Positions 1 through 9,783 of a stretch of DNA of 64,000 bases are shown here, one piece after another. The DNA comes from Furcasterigmium furcatum (Eukaryota; Ascomycota; Sordariomycetes; Glomerellales; Plectosphaerellaceae). The notes under the pieces were generated by a model, which did no database searches, had not been told where the DNA came from, and saw only the letters and a list, made by a program, of their open reading frames with translations. Numbering within the stretch: position 1 is the first letter of the stretch; each line of letters opens with the position of its first letter. A program made the translations under genes and the position numbers. The DNA lies in the NCBI GenBank assembly GCA_001599815.1, contig BCIA01000004.1, positions 1,800,862 to 1,864,861 on the forward strand, written 5' to 3'.

Positions 1-350
1 TCAGGTACCAGATTTAGGAGCCACGTTCTCTTGTAAACGCAGAGAAAGCCTATGGCTGTCCTGGCTACGATAAGATCCCAGCCTGCATGGTCAGTGGACC
101 GTTTCTCGGGGTGGTATGAACGAATGGCTGCGGAAAGTCAGTGAGCGGACACGAAGGGAGGTGGTCCATCAGTCGCAACGCAGGGGATTTCAGTGCAAAT
201 GCCTTCGGTTTCAAGCTGCCACTCAATAACGAGGCTCAAAAAGCTTAATTCCTGTCCCAAAAGGACTACCTTGTTGATCTGGCACGAAATACACGTGCCT
301 CGTTCCCGAGACTTTTGCCAGGCGTGGCATCTTCCGTGCGAGCTTCTCGC
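1..350. other. intergenic, no gene seen
   Basis: No open frame here shows recognisable protein character. The stretch lies downstream of the stop codon of the minus-strand regulator at 351-3160 and probably holds its 3' untranslated region. Confidence 0.5.
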
Positions 351-3160
351 TCAAAATGAGCGCCAGTCATATGGACCTCCTTCGCCCGGGTACTGCATTT
401 GCTCGAATTCGGCATCGCCGCCTGGAACGCTGAACGAGGTGAACCCGAAGCCCGTAGATTCAAAGTCAGAGAAGAGCCAGTCATCCTGATAGAGGACGGG
501 CAGATCTCCGGCACCTCCAAAGCCCGCAAGGCCCGCATCCGCGCCGAAGGAATCTGCCGAGACCGCGGCAAAGTCGGCTGATGCCGCATTTCCCACCTGC
601 ACGGGTGCTTGGTTGGCGAGACCGGCGTTGGACGTGGACTGGCGCGGCCGGGAGGCGACAGCGCCGTCGCGTTTTGCGGCTGCCAGCAGCAGCCTGAGCT
701 GCTTGATGTGCAGCGAGATCAAAACGGCCGTGTTGTTGGCCGGATGCGTTCGATCTTGGGTACACCCTCTGAGTCTGTCTTTGACGGCCTCAACCGCTCC
801 GAGTGACCGTGTGATCTCATCTACAGTTGGGAAGTTGAGAGTGCCCTGCACGCAACGCGCCCTGTGTCAGATTATGTGTTGCAAAATCATTCCTCAGCAA
901 CAAGTCTCACCTTGAGTAGCAGCGTGGCAGCGAAAACGACTCGAGTGAAGACCCTGAGCGGAGCTGATCGGAGGTGCCCCTGATCACCCAGCGCGGCCAC
1001 ACCTTGCAGCAGCGACCGGGATGCGGCGAGGGCGTCTCGGACAAACCGATAGTCCTCGCCATTGTTCGCGTTCGACAGCAAGAAGGCCTCGACTTTGGTA
1101 AGATACTCTTGGGTTGAGGTGTCTTTGCCGGGCCGGAGTCCGGCCTCGTCCAGGAGACGTTTGGAAATGGATTGGACGGCTACGGAGGTTAACTGGGCGC
1201 GAAGAACATGGTACTCGATTTGAAGAATGTCTTTTGCTGGAGACGGCACTGCGGAACACGAGTTAACATGAGAGCCGGAAATCAGCGACGATGGGGATGC
1301 ACGCACACCCGAGTCCCTTGGTCTTGTTGGACCACGCATCGAGCAGCGGTATGAAGCGGTTCAATAGACTGATGTGATCCATCTTGCTGAGCAGCTGAGC
1401 AGTTTGCTGGGGCGATTCCAACAGCTCGGCTCGAGAGTCGTGGGCAAGTCTCGATAGCTCTCCCCAAGCTGAGACCCCCAGCAACCACGGCCTCTCGGAA
1501 CTGGTCGCAGATCTTGCTCTGTTGCCCAGAACAGACAAATCCGAGTTGAACGGGGTGTGCTCGAGCACGACCGGCGATCGCAGTGCCATGGAGGACTGGG
1601 TGCTGTGGATGTGAAGTAGAAGTCGGACTCGTGCTCTGCGAAAGACGTAACGCTCCTGGAGGCTTTTCGCCTGTTTCTCGTACTCGGGACCTCGAACAGA
1701 GTGCACGAGATTCAGCTCGTTGAAGAGCGCCTGGGCCATGCCCAGCAACATACTTTGTCGAGCGTCAGCAAGCGTGATGGTGAGAAATTGGAGTGAGTCT
1801 TACCCAGACATTCTATCAGACCTAATGATCGGCTGACTGAGATCTGCCATCCACTCAGCGGCTGCAGGATGCGTTAGCAATCACGGAGTGAGCCGGATAT
1901 GTCGCCTCTTTGGGCAAAGGGGGTCATGGCAAGACAAACGCACCGTTCGCGATTCGTATATGCCTTTCGGAGTCTTCCAGATTCTTCTGTCGATACCTTG
2001 GCGGAGTCGAAGTGCATAAGACTTCGGAGAGAATCACGTCCGTCATGTCATCTCGGGGCAGATGGGCTGCCTTCGGCGGCCATTCGATCAGGAGGAGCAG
2101 AGCGAGGATGGTGCCAAACGTCCTGAGCTTCGAGGTTGAGCCCTGCTCCTCGGCCCATAAGATGCGCTCGCAGAGGCTTTTGACAATGCCCCAGCATTTG
2201 GTGTGTATGAGATCAGTGCTGGGCGAGGAACTCTGCGCAGGCAGGCGGTTGAACATGGTCGATATGGTGAGAATGGTGTAGCAGAGGAAAGGCTCGTGCA
2301 CGATGAGGATGTCGTGGGTTTTGGGATCCCGGAAGAAGTCAGAAAGAATCGGCGTCATGGGAGCCGTCGACGTGAAGAATCTGCGACGAAGTTAATGGTG
2401 TCAACCGCCCCCGAGAAGGACGACGTGAACCCACTGGTCGACGAACCAGGCGGCCTCTTCGGGAGTCAGCCACTTCTTACGGACCAGCCAGCACTTGTTC
2501 CAAGTATGAGCATGGTGCGGATTCTGAGTCGACGATGGTGGTGGTGACTCCGCCATGAGTAGCTGTTCGCCGTGGCCTTGGAACCCTCGCGAGTCTTGGT
2601 CCCGGCGGCTGTGTCTCCCCGAAGACGCATCCAGAGTGTCCTCTTCCCTGGGACGTTTAGCTTTGCGAGACTGTGTGGCTCTGAGAAGGGCATTCAACGC
2701 GTCTGTAGAGTCGTGAACAACGTCTCCGATGAGAGAGTATGGCTCTACATGGGCGGCCGCGGACGGGTCGTTCTCTGCCTCGTCTACTGTACAGACATCA
2801 GCTTCATCTATCCATTAAAGGTGCTTAGGGTAAATCCTTGCCCTTGTGGGAGTCATGAGGTGACTGAGAGTCTCTGGCATGATGCGGCTCAGAGCCTGCG
2901 TCGGCTGTGGCCGACGCATCTGAAGCGCCCAGACCGGGAAGGTCGGAACGGGCGTAATTGGATCCAGATGGAACACAATTCAGGTTCATACGCCGGCATC
3001 TCAGGCAGGGGAATTCCGGATGATTGCTGTCGCCCACGTTGCATCGAACCTATGGTAGGTCAATACCGCGAGGATTCTACCGAGTACCGAGGTAAGGGAC
3101 CGGGCTCACCTTGCGAAGGCGACATGCGATACACGCACGATACGTGCGGCTTGGCGTCAT
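351..3160 (-). CDS. Zn2Cys6 transcription factor, ARO80-like
   Basis: Probable nuclear regulator of the fungal zinc-cluster family. I place the start at 3160. A first exon encodes CIACRLRK and is spliced at about 3106 to an exon giving VRCN, then a ten-residue spacer, then CLRC and NLNC. Together these make a complete Cys6 cluster with the long middle spacer seen in ARO80-type activators. Downstream frames (2697-2401, 2358-1924, 1751-1263, 1339-887, 851-351) continue as a fungal regulator middle region, including the stretch around HEPFLCYTILTIS, and end in an acidic, Gly-rich tail ending DWRSF. At least five introns are needed and several borders are uncertain. Known ARO80 proteins control aromatic amino-acid catabolism; whether this one does is inference. 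The neighbouring genes do not belong to that pathway. Confidence 0.75.
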
Positions 3161-3632
3161 AGCGACATGAAAATGTTTAACGATCTACCACTTACGAGTA
3201 GCATCAATGAGGTTGGAAGTGAATGACAGCAGTGTTACGGGAGGGTGACGGTGGAGATGGCAGGTGGTGGTCGTGGTTGTGCAGAATTGTGGCAGTTGGA
3301 GAATGTTGGCTTCCATCATGGATATCCATGGATCCCCACTAATCCAATCGCCTTTCACACCTACGATGTGGGCCAAGCTTTTGCTGGTACCTAGTACCTT
3401 ACTAGCAGTACCCTTACCTACCTACATACCTAGGTAGTCAGCAGACGGTATAAGATCGATGTATTCCTCAACCTTGGGCAAAACGATAACCAGGAAGTAT
3501 CATGGGTAGATCGCATGAGCATAGTACTTGTAACACAGAAGGCTCCCTCCGAGTCCAAACGATAGATGTCCTAGGGTATTCTGTTCTGCTGCTCGACCAT
3601 GACCCCAAAGCTGAGGATGATCAGCGATGTGC
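3161..3632. other. intergenic, no gene seen
   Basis: Spacer between the start of the ARO80-like gene and the stop of the next minus-strand gene. It holds short overlapping repeats of the TACCTA type around 3390-3435 and no convincing coding sequence. Confidence 0.5.
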
Positions 3633-6505
3633 TTAATCCAGGTCATATTCTTCGGTGTCTTCGGAGCCTTCATCATATTCGTACTCTTCATCAGTTTCGT
3701 TCTCGTCGTCGTCGCTGTCGTCGTCGTCCTGATAATCTGCATCCCCCTCCTCATCGTCGTCTTCTTCTTCTCCTTCTTCTTCATCACTCTCTTCGCTGTC
3801 ACTTCCCTCAGTCTCTTCCTCGTCTCGATTGGCGGGCCGAAAACCGGAATCTGTCCTCAGTTTCGATCTGGAAGGAAATGAGCCTTGTTCCCTCTGCCGA
3901 CGGAGCAGCGGGTTGAGGCCCTGAAAGAAGGGCTTAAGGAAACGAGTTGTCCCCAAGCCCCCGATGTTGGCGTACGGCGTGTTCCATTGAATTGCTTCAT
4001 CGGACCAGGGACTCACACGCTGAGTCTCCAGACGGTGATCAAACTGTTTCTTCCCTTTCAGGAAATCCCTGGTGAGTCGATCAAGCTGTAGTCCATCGGT
4101 GACGTAGATGCAGTGCCTGGATGAGCGTGAGTCTGTTGAGAATGGGTTGACAGAAACAGCCCGTTCAGCGAGAGCCAAGGTTGGTTCGTTTGTTGATGGC
4201 TCGTAAACCATCACCCTGTGATGTCCAGGTATGTTGCTCCGGTGTATAAGCGATTGGTCGTCGCGCCGGCTTGAGGTCTGAATAAGCGAGTTGGAGAGCC
4301 CAGGGTGACTCTTTTGTTGCCGATGTCTCAAGAACTTCCTGACTCGACGAGGCAGCGCCGGCGCTGTCTGAAAGATATGAAATTGCTCTGATCCGCTTTG
4401 GAACGTAGCCCAGCTCATCATGTCTTCGACTGAGATCCTGCCTTGTAAGGTATCGATCCGTACTCCCACCGACAATCGATCCAAACATGCCAGCAGTATC
4501 GAATCGGGAGATGCTTTGTGGAAGATGTCGATTGCTTCCTTGATCGTTTCCGAAGAGCAGAGAAGACTTGATCCCCAGTCCCGAGCAATCATGTGCCCTC
4601 TCCTCTTCCATGGCTTTTTCTGATCTCCACGCACCTTTTCATAGAGTAGATCTTTGGCTTTCTCGGAGATGGCCAAGAAAGAGATCTCTCGATTCAGGCC
4701 CCAATCAGATCCCACGTAATGCGATATCGTGAATAAAACGTGAAACTCGTCTTGGGGACTTTCACCAGGTTGCAGGGTCTGTCGGTGCCCACTCCACATC
4801 ATCTCAATATCACCGAGCGTCGACCGATCCAGGTACAGAGGGTGTTCCTGTTCCAACCGCGCCAACATGTTGGACAGCCGTCTGAAAGACCCTTGTTCTT
4901 CGACAATACAGTCGGCCACTTTGTTGAAATTGGCAGTCGTCATGAAAACCCCTACCACATGAGATCTGATAAGGCCGGTACTTCGAACAACTGCTCGGCG
5001 TGTGTCGTAATTGCGCAATGGATCTGCTCGGACTGCTGGACTCGAATTGGCGTTGTTTTGTTCTTCTTTCCACAGGAACACTCGGTCTAGTCTGTCCTGT
5101 CCATGAGGTATCGGCGGCATGGCGAGGCTGAGCAAACCGCGATGGTTAGGTACTGGCGACACCTCGTCCTGGTTCCTGTGGCCATGATATGAATCCACCG
5201 TAAGGCCAGTTGATGAAAGGATGTCGGTCAGCGTGTCTAAGCTCGGCAGCGCCATGGCCTGAAGTTCTCTGATGATCGCCTCACGATGAATATATCTTGC
5301 CCAGTCGGTGATATACTCAACGACCAGCAGCAGCTGAATTGCTCCATTATGATCGGTAATAAGGCCTTGCCAGAGTGTCGTGATCTCCTGAGCACCATAA
5401 AGTTAAGGATGCGACGGCACGGTTGGTTGGCGAGGACTTACTATTTTAACATTCCCCCGCGCTCGCATGTACCCAGCAGAGAGTCGCCAAGTCGGGCCAT
5501 GGTGCGAAAGACACCAGACCAATGGCCCTGCAACCCATTCACACTCCTCTCCGGCCATCTGGCGCAATCTCTCTTGAATATTCAGAGACTCTTCTATGAC
5601 AAGTGCCATCTGAAGATTGATCCGGGTGAATGATCCGCAGCTCGATTCCGACTTGGACTCTCCCAACAGGAAGGGAAATACTATCGGGTGTGCGTCGTTC
5701 GGGAACAGAGTGGGATTCAGGCAGGCCATCAAAGTTTTGCCAACAGTGGCACTCTTCCGGTTAAATGCCGTCAGATTTTCCTTCAAGGTGCCAGACGCTT
5801 TCAGCGCGAATACCGTATCAGGCGCTTCCCATTTTCGTTTGAGTCGCTGCTGCAAATCCGCACCATACACGACGCGGGTGTCTTCCCTCATCGCAAAGAG
5901 CTTGGCAGATCTGTATTCTGCACTTCTGGTCATCAATAAGTGCCTGGCCGAATAGGCGGGTGGATTACTTACGTGTGCGGTGGGCAACCATGTAGGCATT
6001 GACAAGAAGCCTTGTCAAGGCATAAATCTCGCGTGAATAACTCGTCGGAATGCAAGCGAGGATCTATCTCTGGCCGCCGTACTCTTAAACCACAATGCTG
6101 ACTTGAGTAAGTCAGCGCAAAATTCCACATTAAAAATCAAACAAAATCAAGGGAGACATCTCACCAGGATACATCCTCTGACAAACTCAAGAACACATCT
6201 GGTTCTATGTGGCTCCGCCAAGTCCTCTCATTGGGTTGATGATCGCGACACTCTCTTGCGTTCTGGACAATCCGCCTGGCCCGGTCCTGCATCTTGATCT
6301 TCCACCAATCTCTTGCTCGCAGGGGCTCTAGAGCATCTTCTTTCCAGACATCAAACCGTGTTGCGCCTAAAAGATGGATGTTTCGGAAGTGTTTCTCGTG
6401 ATTCGAAGGCCATTTCTCGGGATCTACGTCTGGTAGAAATTTGATCCCGTGCTCATCCACCAATGTTTGCCGTAGCTTCGCCTCGGCGAGGTTTTTGGAC
6501 GTCAT
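3633..6505 (-). CDS. uncharacterised protein, possible PD-(D/E)XK nuclease fold, acidic tail
   Basis: Exons at 6505-6161, about 6060-5974, 5918-5445 and about 5386-3633 join in frame into a protein of roughly 850-900 residues. The join across 5445/5386 gives ...VKI/EITTLWQG..., and the intron ending near 5919 restores a long conserved-looking reading frame. The segment with PNDAHP followed by FLLGESKSES has the D...ExK pattern of PD-(D/E)XK nucleases, so a nuclease-like fold is possible but unproven. The last 70 or so residues are almost only Asp, Glu and Ser, like the acidic tails of chromatin-associated proteins. I see no signal peptide or membrane segment. The border after the first exon (near 6175) needs a weak donor and is the least certain part. 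I do not recognise a specific function. Its position beside an accessory-looking region fits a lineage-variable gene. Confidence 0.6.
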
Positions 6506-7843
6506 GGCCGGGTGTGATGGGGGGAGTTTCGTACGAGTAACAGAGTTGGGTTATGGAAGAGAGTTCGTCGAGAGCGATTTACATGCGGCCCCTTACCCGT
6601 CTTTATTACATTCTGGCCCTGTCTCACGGAGTTGCCGTTGCCATGCCTGCACCTGAATAATTATGCAGTTGGTCCCTAAATGTGACCACGGCGCTTGGGA
6701 TCGGCAGACACATCCAATTAGATACCGTGATGATTCCTTGCGGACGGACTGCGGCAGACCCACCCACTGGGCGCCAACATGCAGGCCCAGCGGGGAGATC
6801 AAGGGGTAACATCCCAGGGCCGGAAGATCCCCTTGTCTGCATCTGCAGGCATCCATACCTAGCGTGTCGCGTCACTGTATGAGATGGTCATGAGTTGGAG
6901 GAGGCCAAAAGGATGGCCAAAAATAGGGACAAAAATAGGAGTATTCGCTGGTCGTCGCCGATCCAACAACCAAGGGAGCCCTGAGCAGTGCTATATATGT
7001 GAGTCGAGGGTTCCACGAACAGCTTGATGAGATTCATGATGTGGAAGAACGGGCTCTCATCATCAGGGCGCGACTGTCGCCACTTTAAGAACCAAGGTCC
7101 TCCGGATGAGGCAAGGGCGAGCGTGAACGTGTGATGCAGTGGAGTCGAAGTACGCCCAAGCACCATATCTTGCGGATGGTCTGAACGCTGAGGCTCTAGA
7201 CAGTGTACAAAAGTCAGTCTTATTCATCCCTATTGCGGTCCCAGGAGGGCCTTGGACTGCCCACGGCTGTGCAGCAGCGGCTTACAGATGTCTCAAACCA
7301 GCACGACTTTGGCTTGTCAATTGTCGTCCATGGTCCTGCTCTCGAGTTCGGAGGTCGACCGGACGGTGTACCTGCCGGGGGCCACCTCAGTACCTTTGGG
7401 CAGAGGAGCCAGATCTTGAAAAGATGCGGCGTTGAAAGAGCTCATTTTTACTGTCGCAGATCGGTAGTGTGAATGAAGATGACATGTCTGCTTAGGCGTG
7501 CAACATAAGCTCTCGAGTAAGAAACACATGCATGTGCGATGCCTGCCCGCAAGTCAGCGTGCGCACCACGCATCCCAGAGACAGAAAGTCAACCCCAACT
7601 CTTTTCAGCTGCGCCATTGGGTGGTCCAGGTCGCTCGGGTCAAGCCACGTCTACAAGTACACACGTCCTTGAGATTACGCAGAGTCTCCCGCATACCTCC
7701 GCTGCAAGGCCCCTTGCATTTGCATGCCAGGAATACAGGGCCCCCTGATAGCTCTGCCCGTGGCCAACCAACAGCGGCTGAAGGCGCCACTACTCGTGGA
7801 GTCTTCAGCTGTGCGCCACGCGGGCGGATCGGCCCTGTGCCTA
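6506..7843. other. gene-poor stretch left of the transposon
   Basis: Contains the degraded 5S fragment at 6941-6981 and otherwise only short frames. One minus-strand frame, 7445-7317, reads like a protein N-terminus (MSSFNAASFQD...) but stops after about 42 codons with no clear continuation. Confidence 0.4.
6941..6981 (-). pseudogene. degraded 5S rRNA fragment (3' part)
   Basis: About 41 nt match the 3' half of the intact 5S gene at 40723-40841. GTATTCGCTGGTCGTC is exact, followed by several mismatches up to AGCCCT. The last bases of the gene and the whole 5' half are missing. It is therefore a relic and not a functional gene. Confidence 0.65.
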
Positions 7844-9339
7844 CGGAGGAGCATTTCAAAAGTTTTGTCTTAACGCTAGACAAGGGTGATATCCACTAGT
7901 AGCTTAAACCCTAGTAATTCTTATATCTTAAGTCTCGCGATAGACACGTAAGCTCATCTCTTGTTTTCTTCTTTACCCCTCATCATCAATCCCATCAAGA
8001 TGCCACATACGGATATCGCCACTCGTGCCCTTGTGGTTACACTTAAGTCTCCTCTTATTGGAAGATCTTCAGCTGAGATCGCTGCTCAAACTGGGATCTC
8101 TCAACGCCAAGTTGATCGGATCTATGGCCGCGCTTGCGAGCGTGGTTTTGATCCGAATTCTCGCCCTCTTATCCTTAAGGATGAATGGCTTATTGATGCC
8201 CCTCGATCTGGCCGGCCCTCCAAGAGATCTTCCGAAGCTTCTATCTTAGCTAAGGTCCAGACTGATCGATATGGAAGAGAGAAGAACTGCGCTGATATCG
8301 CTGGAGACCTCAGCTTAGAGGGAATCAATATCTCATCAACAACCGTTTGGAGGATCCTGAAGACTGCTGGATATCGGAAGACGAAGCCAACTCGCAAGCC
8401 TGGCCTCTCTGCAAGAATGAGGAGAGATCGGCTTGATTGGTGCCTTGCTCATCAATCCTGGACCTTAGAGGATTGGAAGAATGTAATCTGGAGCGATGAG
8501 ACAGCTATTGTCCTCCTCCAGCGCAGAGGCAGCTATCGGATCTGGAGGAAGAAAGATGAAGCCTTCTTGCGAAGCTGTATCCGGGAGAGATGGAAGGGAT
8601 ATTCAGAGTTCATGTTCTGGGGCTGTTTCTCTTATGAGAAGAAAGGGCCTTGTTTCTGCTGGAGCCCTGAGACTCTCGCTGAGAAGAAACAAGCAATCAA
8701 GGATCTTGAAGAGATGAACCAGGAGCTAGAGCCTCTCTTGAGAGAGGAATGGGAGCTCTCAAATGGCATTCGGCGTCTTGGTCTGCGGAGTCTTCCTGGG
8801 ATAAAGCCTTCCTGGAAGTTCAACGCTAGAACTGGCAAACTCTCTCGAGGATCAAAGGGAGGGATTGATTGGTACCGCTATCAGAAGAAGATCCTGATCC
8901 CTCGGCTGCTTCCTTTTGCTCAGCAATGCCAGCAGTCTCGGCCAGGGACTCTTGTTCAAGAGGATCGCGCTCCCTCTCATAGCCACTGGGTTCAGCAGAG
9001 GGTCTTTGATCTCTTCCAGGTCCAGCGGCTCCTCTGGGTTCCGAACTCTCCTGATCTGAACGCGATTGAGCCAGCCTGGCCTTGGCTCAAAAGGAGGACA
9101 ACGCGAAAAGGTGCTCCTAAGAGTAGGGATGAAGCTGTTCGGATATGGCTGGCAGCTTGGAACGAGCTGCCTCAAGAGAAGATCCAAGCCTGGATAGAAC
9201 GAATACCTGTCCATATTCAGAAGATTATTCAGCTTAAAGGGGGAAATGAATATAAGGAGGGTAGAGATGCAGGTAAAGGGAACAAATAGAAGCAAGGGTA
9301 TCCCTGTTGGCAAGACAAAACTTTTGAAATGCTCCTCCG
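7844..9339 (+). mobile_element. complete Tc1-type DNA transposon
   Basis: A 1.5-kb element bounded by perfect 28-bp terminal inverted repeats at 7844-7871 and 9312-9339. Each is flanked outside by the dinucleotide TA (7842-7843 and 9340-9341), the usual Tc1/mariner target duplication. It holds a single uninterrupted transposase frame, so it shows no sign of repeat-induced point mutation. The perfect repeats and open frame suggest a recent insertion. Confidence 0.93.
7961..9289 (+). CDS. Tc1-family transposase (DD34E)
   Basis: Cuts and pastes the surrounding element. The N-terminal third has two helix-turn-helix-like stretches, around SAEIAAQTGISQRQVDRI and ADIAGDLSLEGINISSTTV. The DDE catalytic residues are the Asp of WSDETA, the Asp of QEDRAPSHSH and the Glu of SPDLNAIEPAW. 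The spacing between the last two is 34 residues, which puts it in the Tc1 group and not with the DD34D mariners. A long insertion lies between the first two acidic residues, as in many fungal members. The frame is intact. The listed start gives 442 residues; the Met at 8000, after an AT-rich leader, may be the true start. Confidence 0.92.
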   Translation: MFSSLPLIINPIKMPHTDIATRALVVTLKSPLIGRSSAEIAAQTGISQRQVDRIYGRACERGFDPNSRPLILKDEWLIDAPRSGRPSKRSSEASILAKVQTDRYGREKNCADIAGDLSLEGINISSTTVWRILKTAGYRKTKPTRKPGLSARMRRDRLDWCLAHQSWTLEDWKNVIWSDETAIVLLQRRGSYRIWRKKDEAFLRSCIRERWKGYSEFMFWGCFSYEKKGPCFCWSPETLAEKKQAIKDLEEMNQELEPLLREEWELSNGIRRLGLRSLPGIKPSWKFNARTGKLSRGSKGGIDWYRYQKKILIPRLLPFAQQCQQSRPGTLVQEDRAPSHSHWVQQRVFDLFQVQRLLWVPNSPDLNAIEPAWPWLKRRTTRKGAPKSRDEAVRIWLAAWNELPQEKIQAWIERIPVHIQKIIQLKGGNEYKEGRDAGKGNK

Positions 9340-9647
9340 TAGAGTGTTGAAAAAGCAATATGCCCTGGACGACAGTGCGGGGCGCCATGACCCATGGAGA
9401 TCGCCGAGTGAGACCGGCTTGGCCAGACTGAATTAGAGAGCACTAGACCCTGCTTGGGGCGAGCTGAATGTCGGATATTGACTCTTTTGGGCCAGAAGAC
9501 CACGAGCCTGGAACAGGTGCTCATGTTCTGGGCGAAAGTTCTTGGATTCCTGATATGACTGGCAATGAACCAGGCCTGAATGAACGTGGCTGGCTGATGT
9601 CGTGAGGATATGAGCGGCGTGCTCTAGACCTCTAGAGAGTGCATGTC

Positions 9648-9654
9648 TATAAAA
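9648..9654 (+). promoter_or_regulatory. TATA box of the protease gene
   Basis: TATAAAA lies 130 bp upstream of the start codon at 9784, the usual position for a fungal TATA element. The interval 9342-9783 between the transposon and the start codon holds no gene. Confidence 0.5.
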
Positions 9655-9783
9655 GCCAGTACTTCCCTTCCTGGAGGGCAGAGAAATGAGAACCAACCCA
9701 AACAGCCAAGCAAGCAACGCAGCTTTAATTATCGAACAACAGTTTTTCCTTCATTGCACTCTCAAACTTGTACCTCCCGCACG

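Noticed and set aside
3627..3881. Plus-strand frame rich in Val, Ile and Phe, like a membrane protein
   Set aside because: It is the exact antisense of the Asp/Glu-rich tail of the minus-strand gene; GAC/GAA codons read backwards give hydrophobic residues.
7317..7445. Short minus-strand frame starting MSSFNAASFQD
   Set aside because: Protein-like composition, but it stops after about 42 codons and no exon continues it convincingly.
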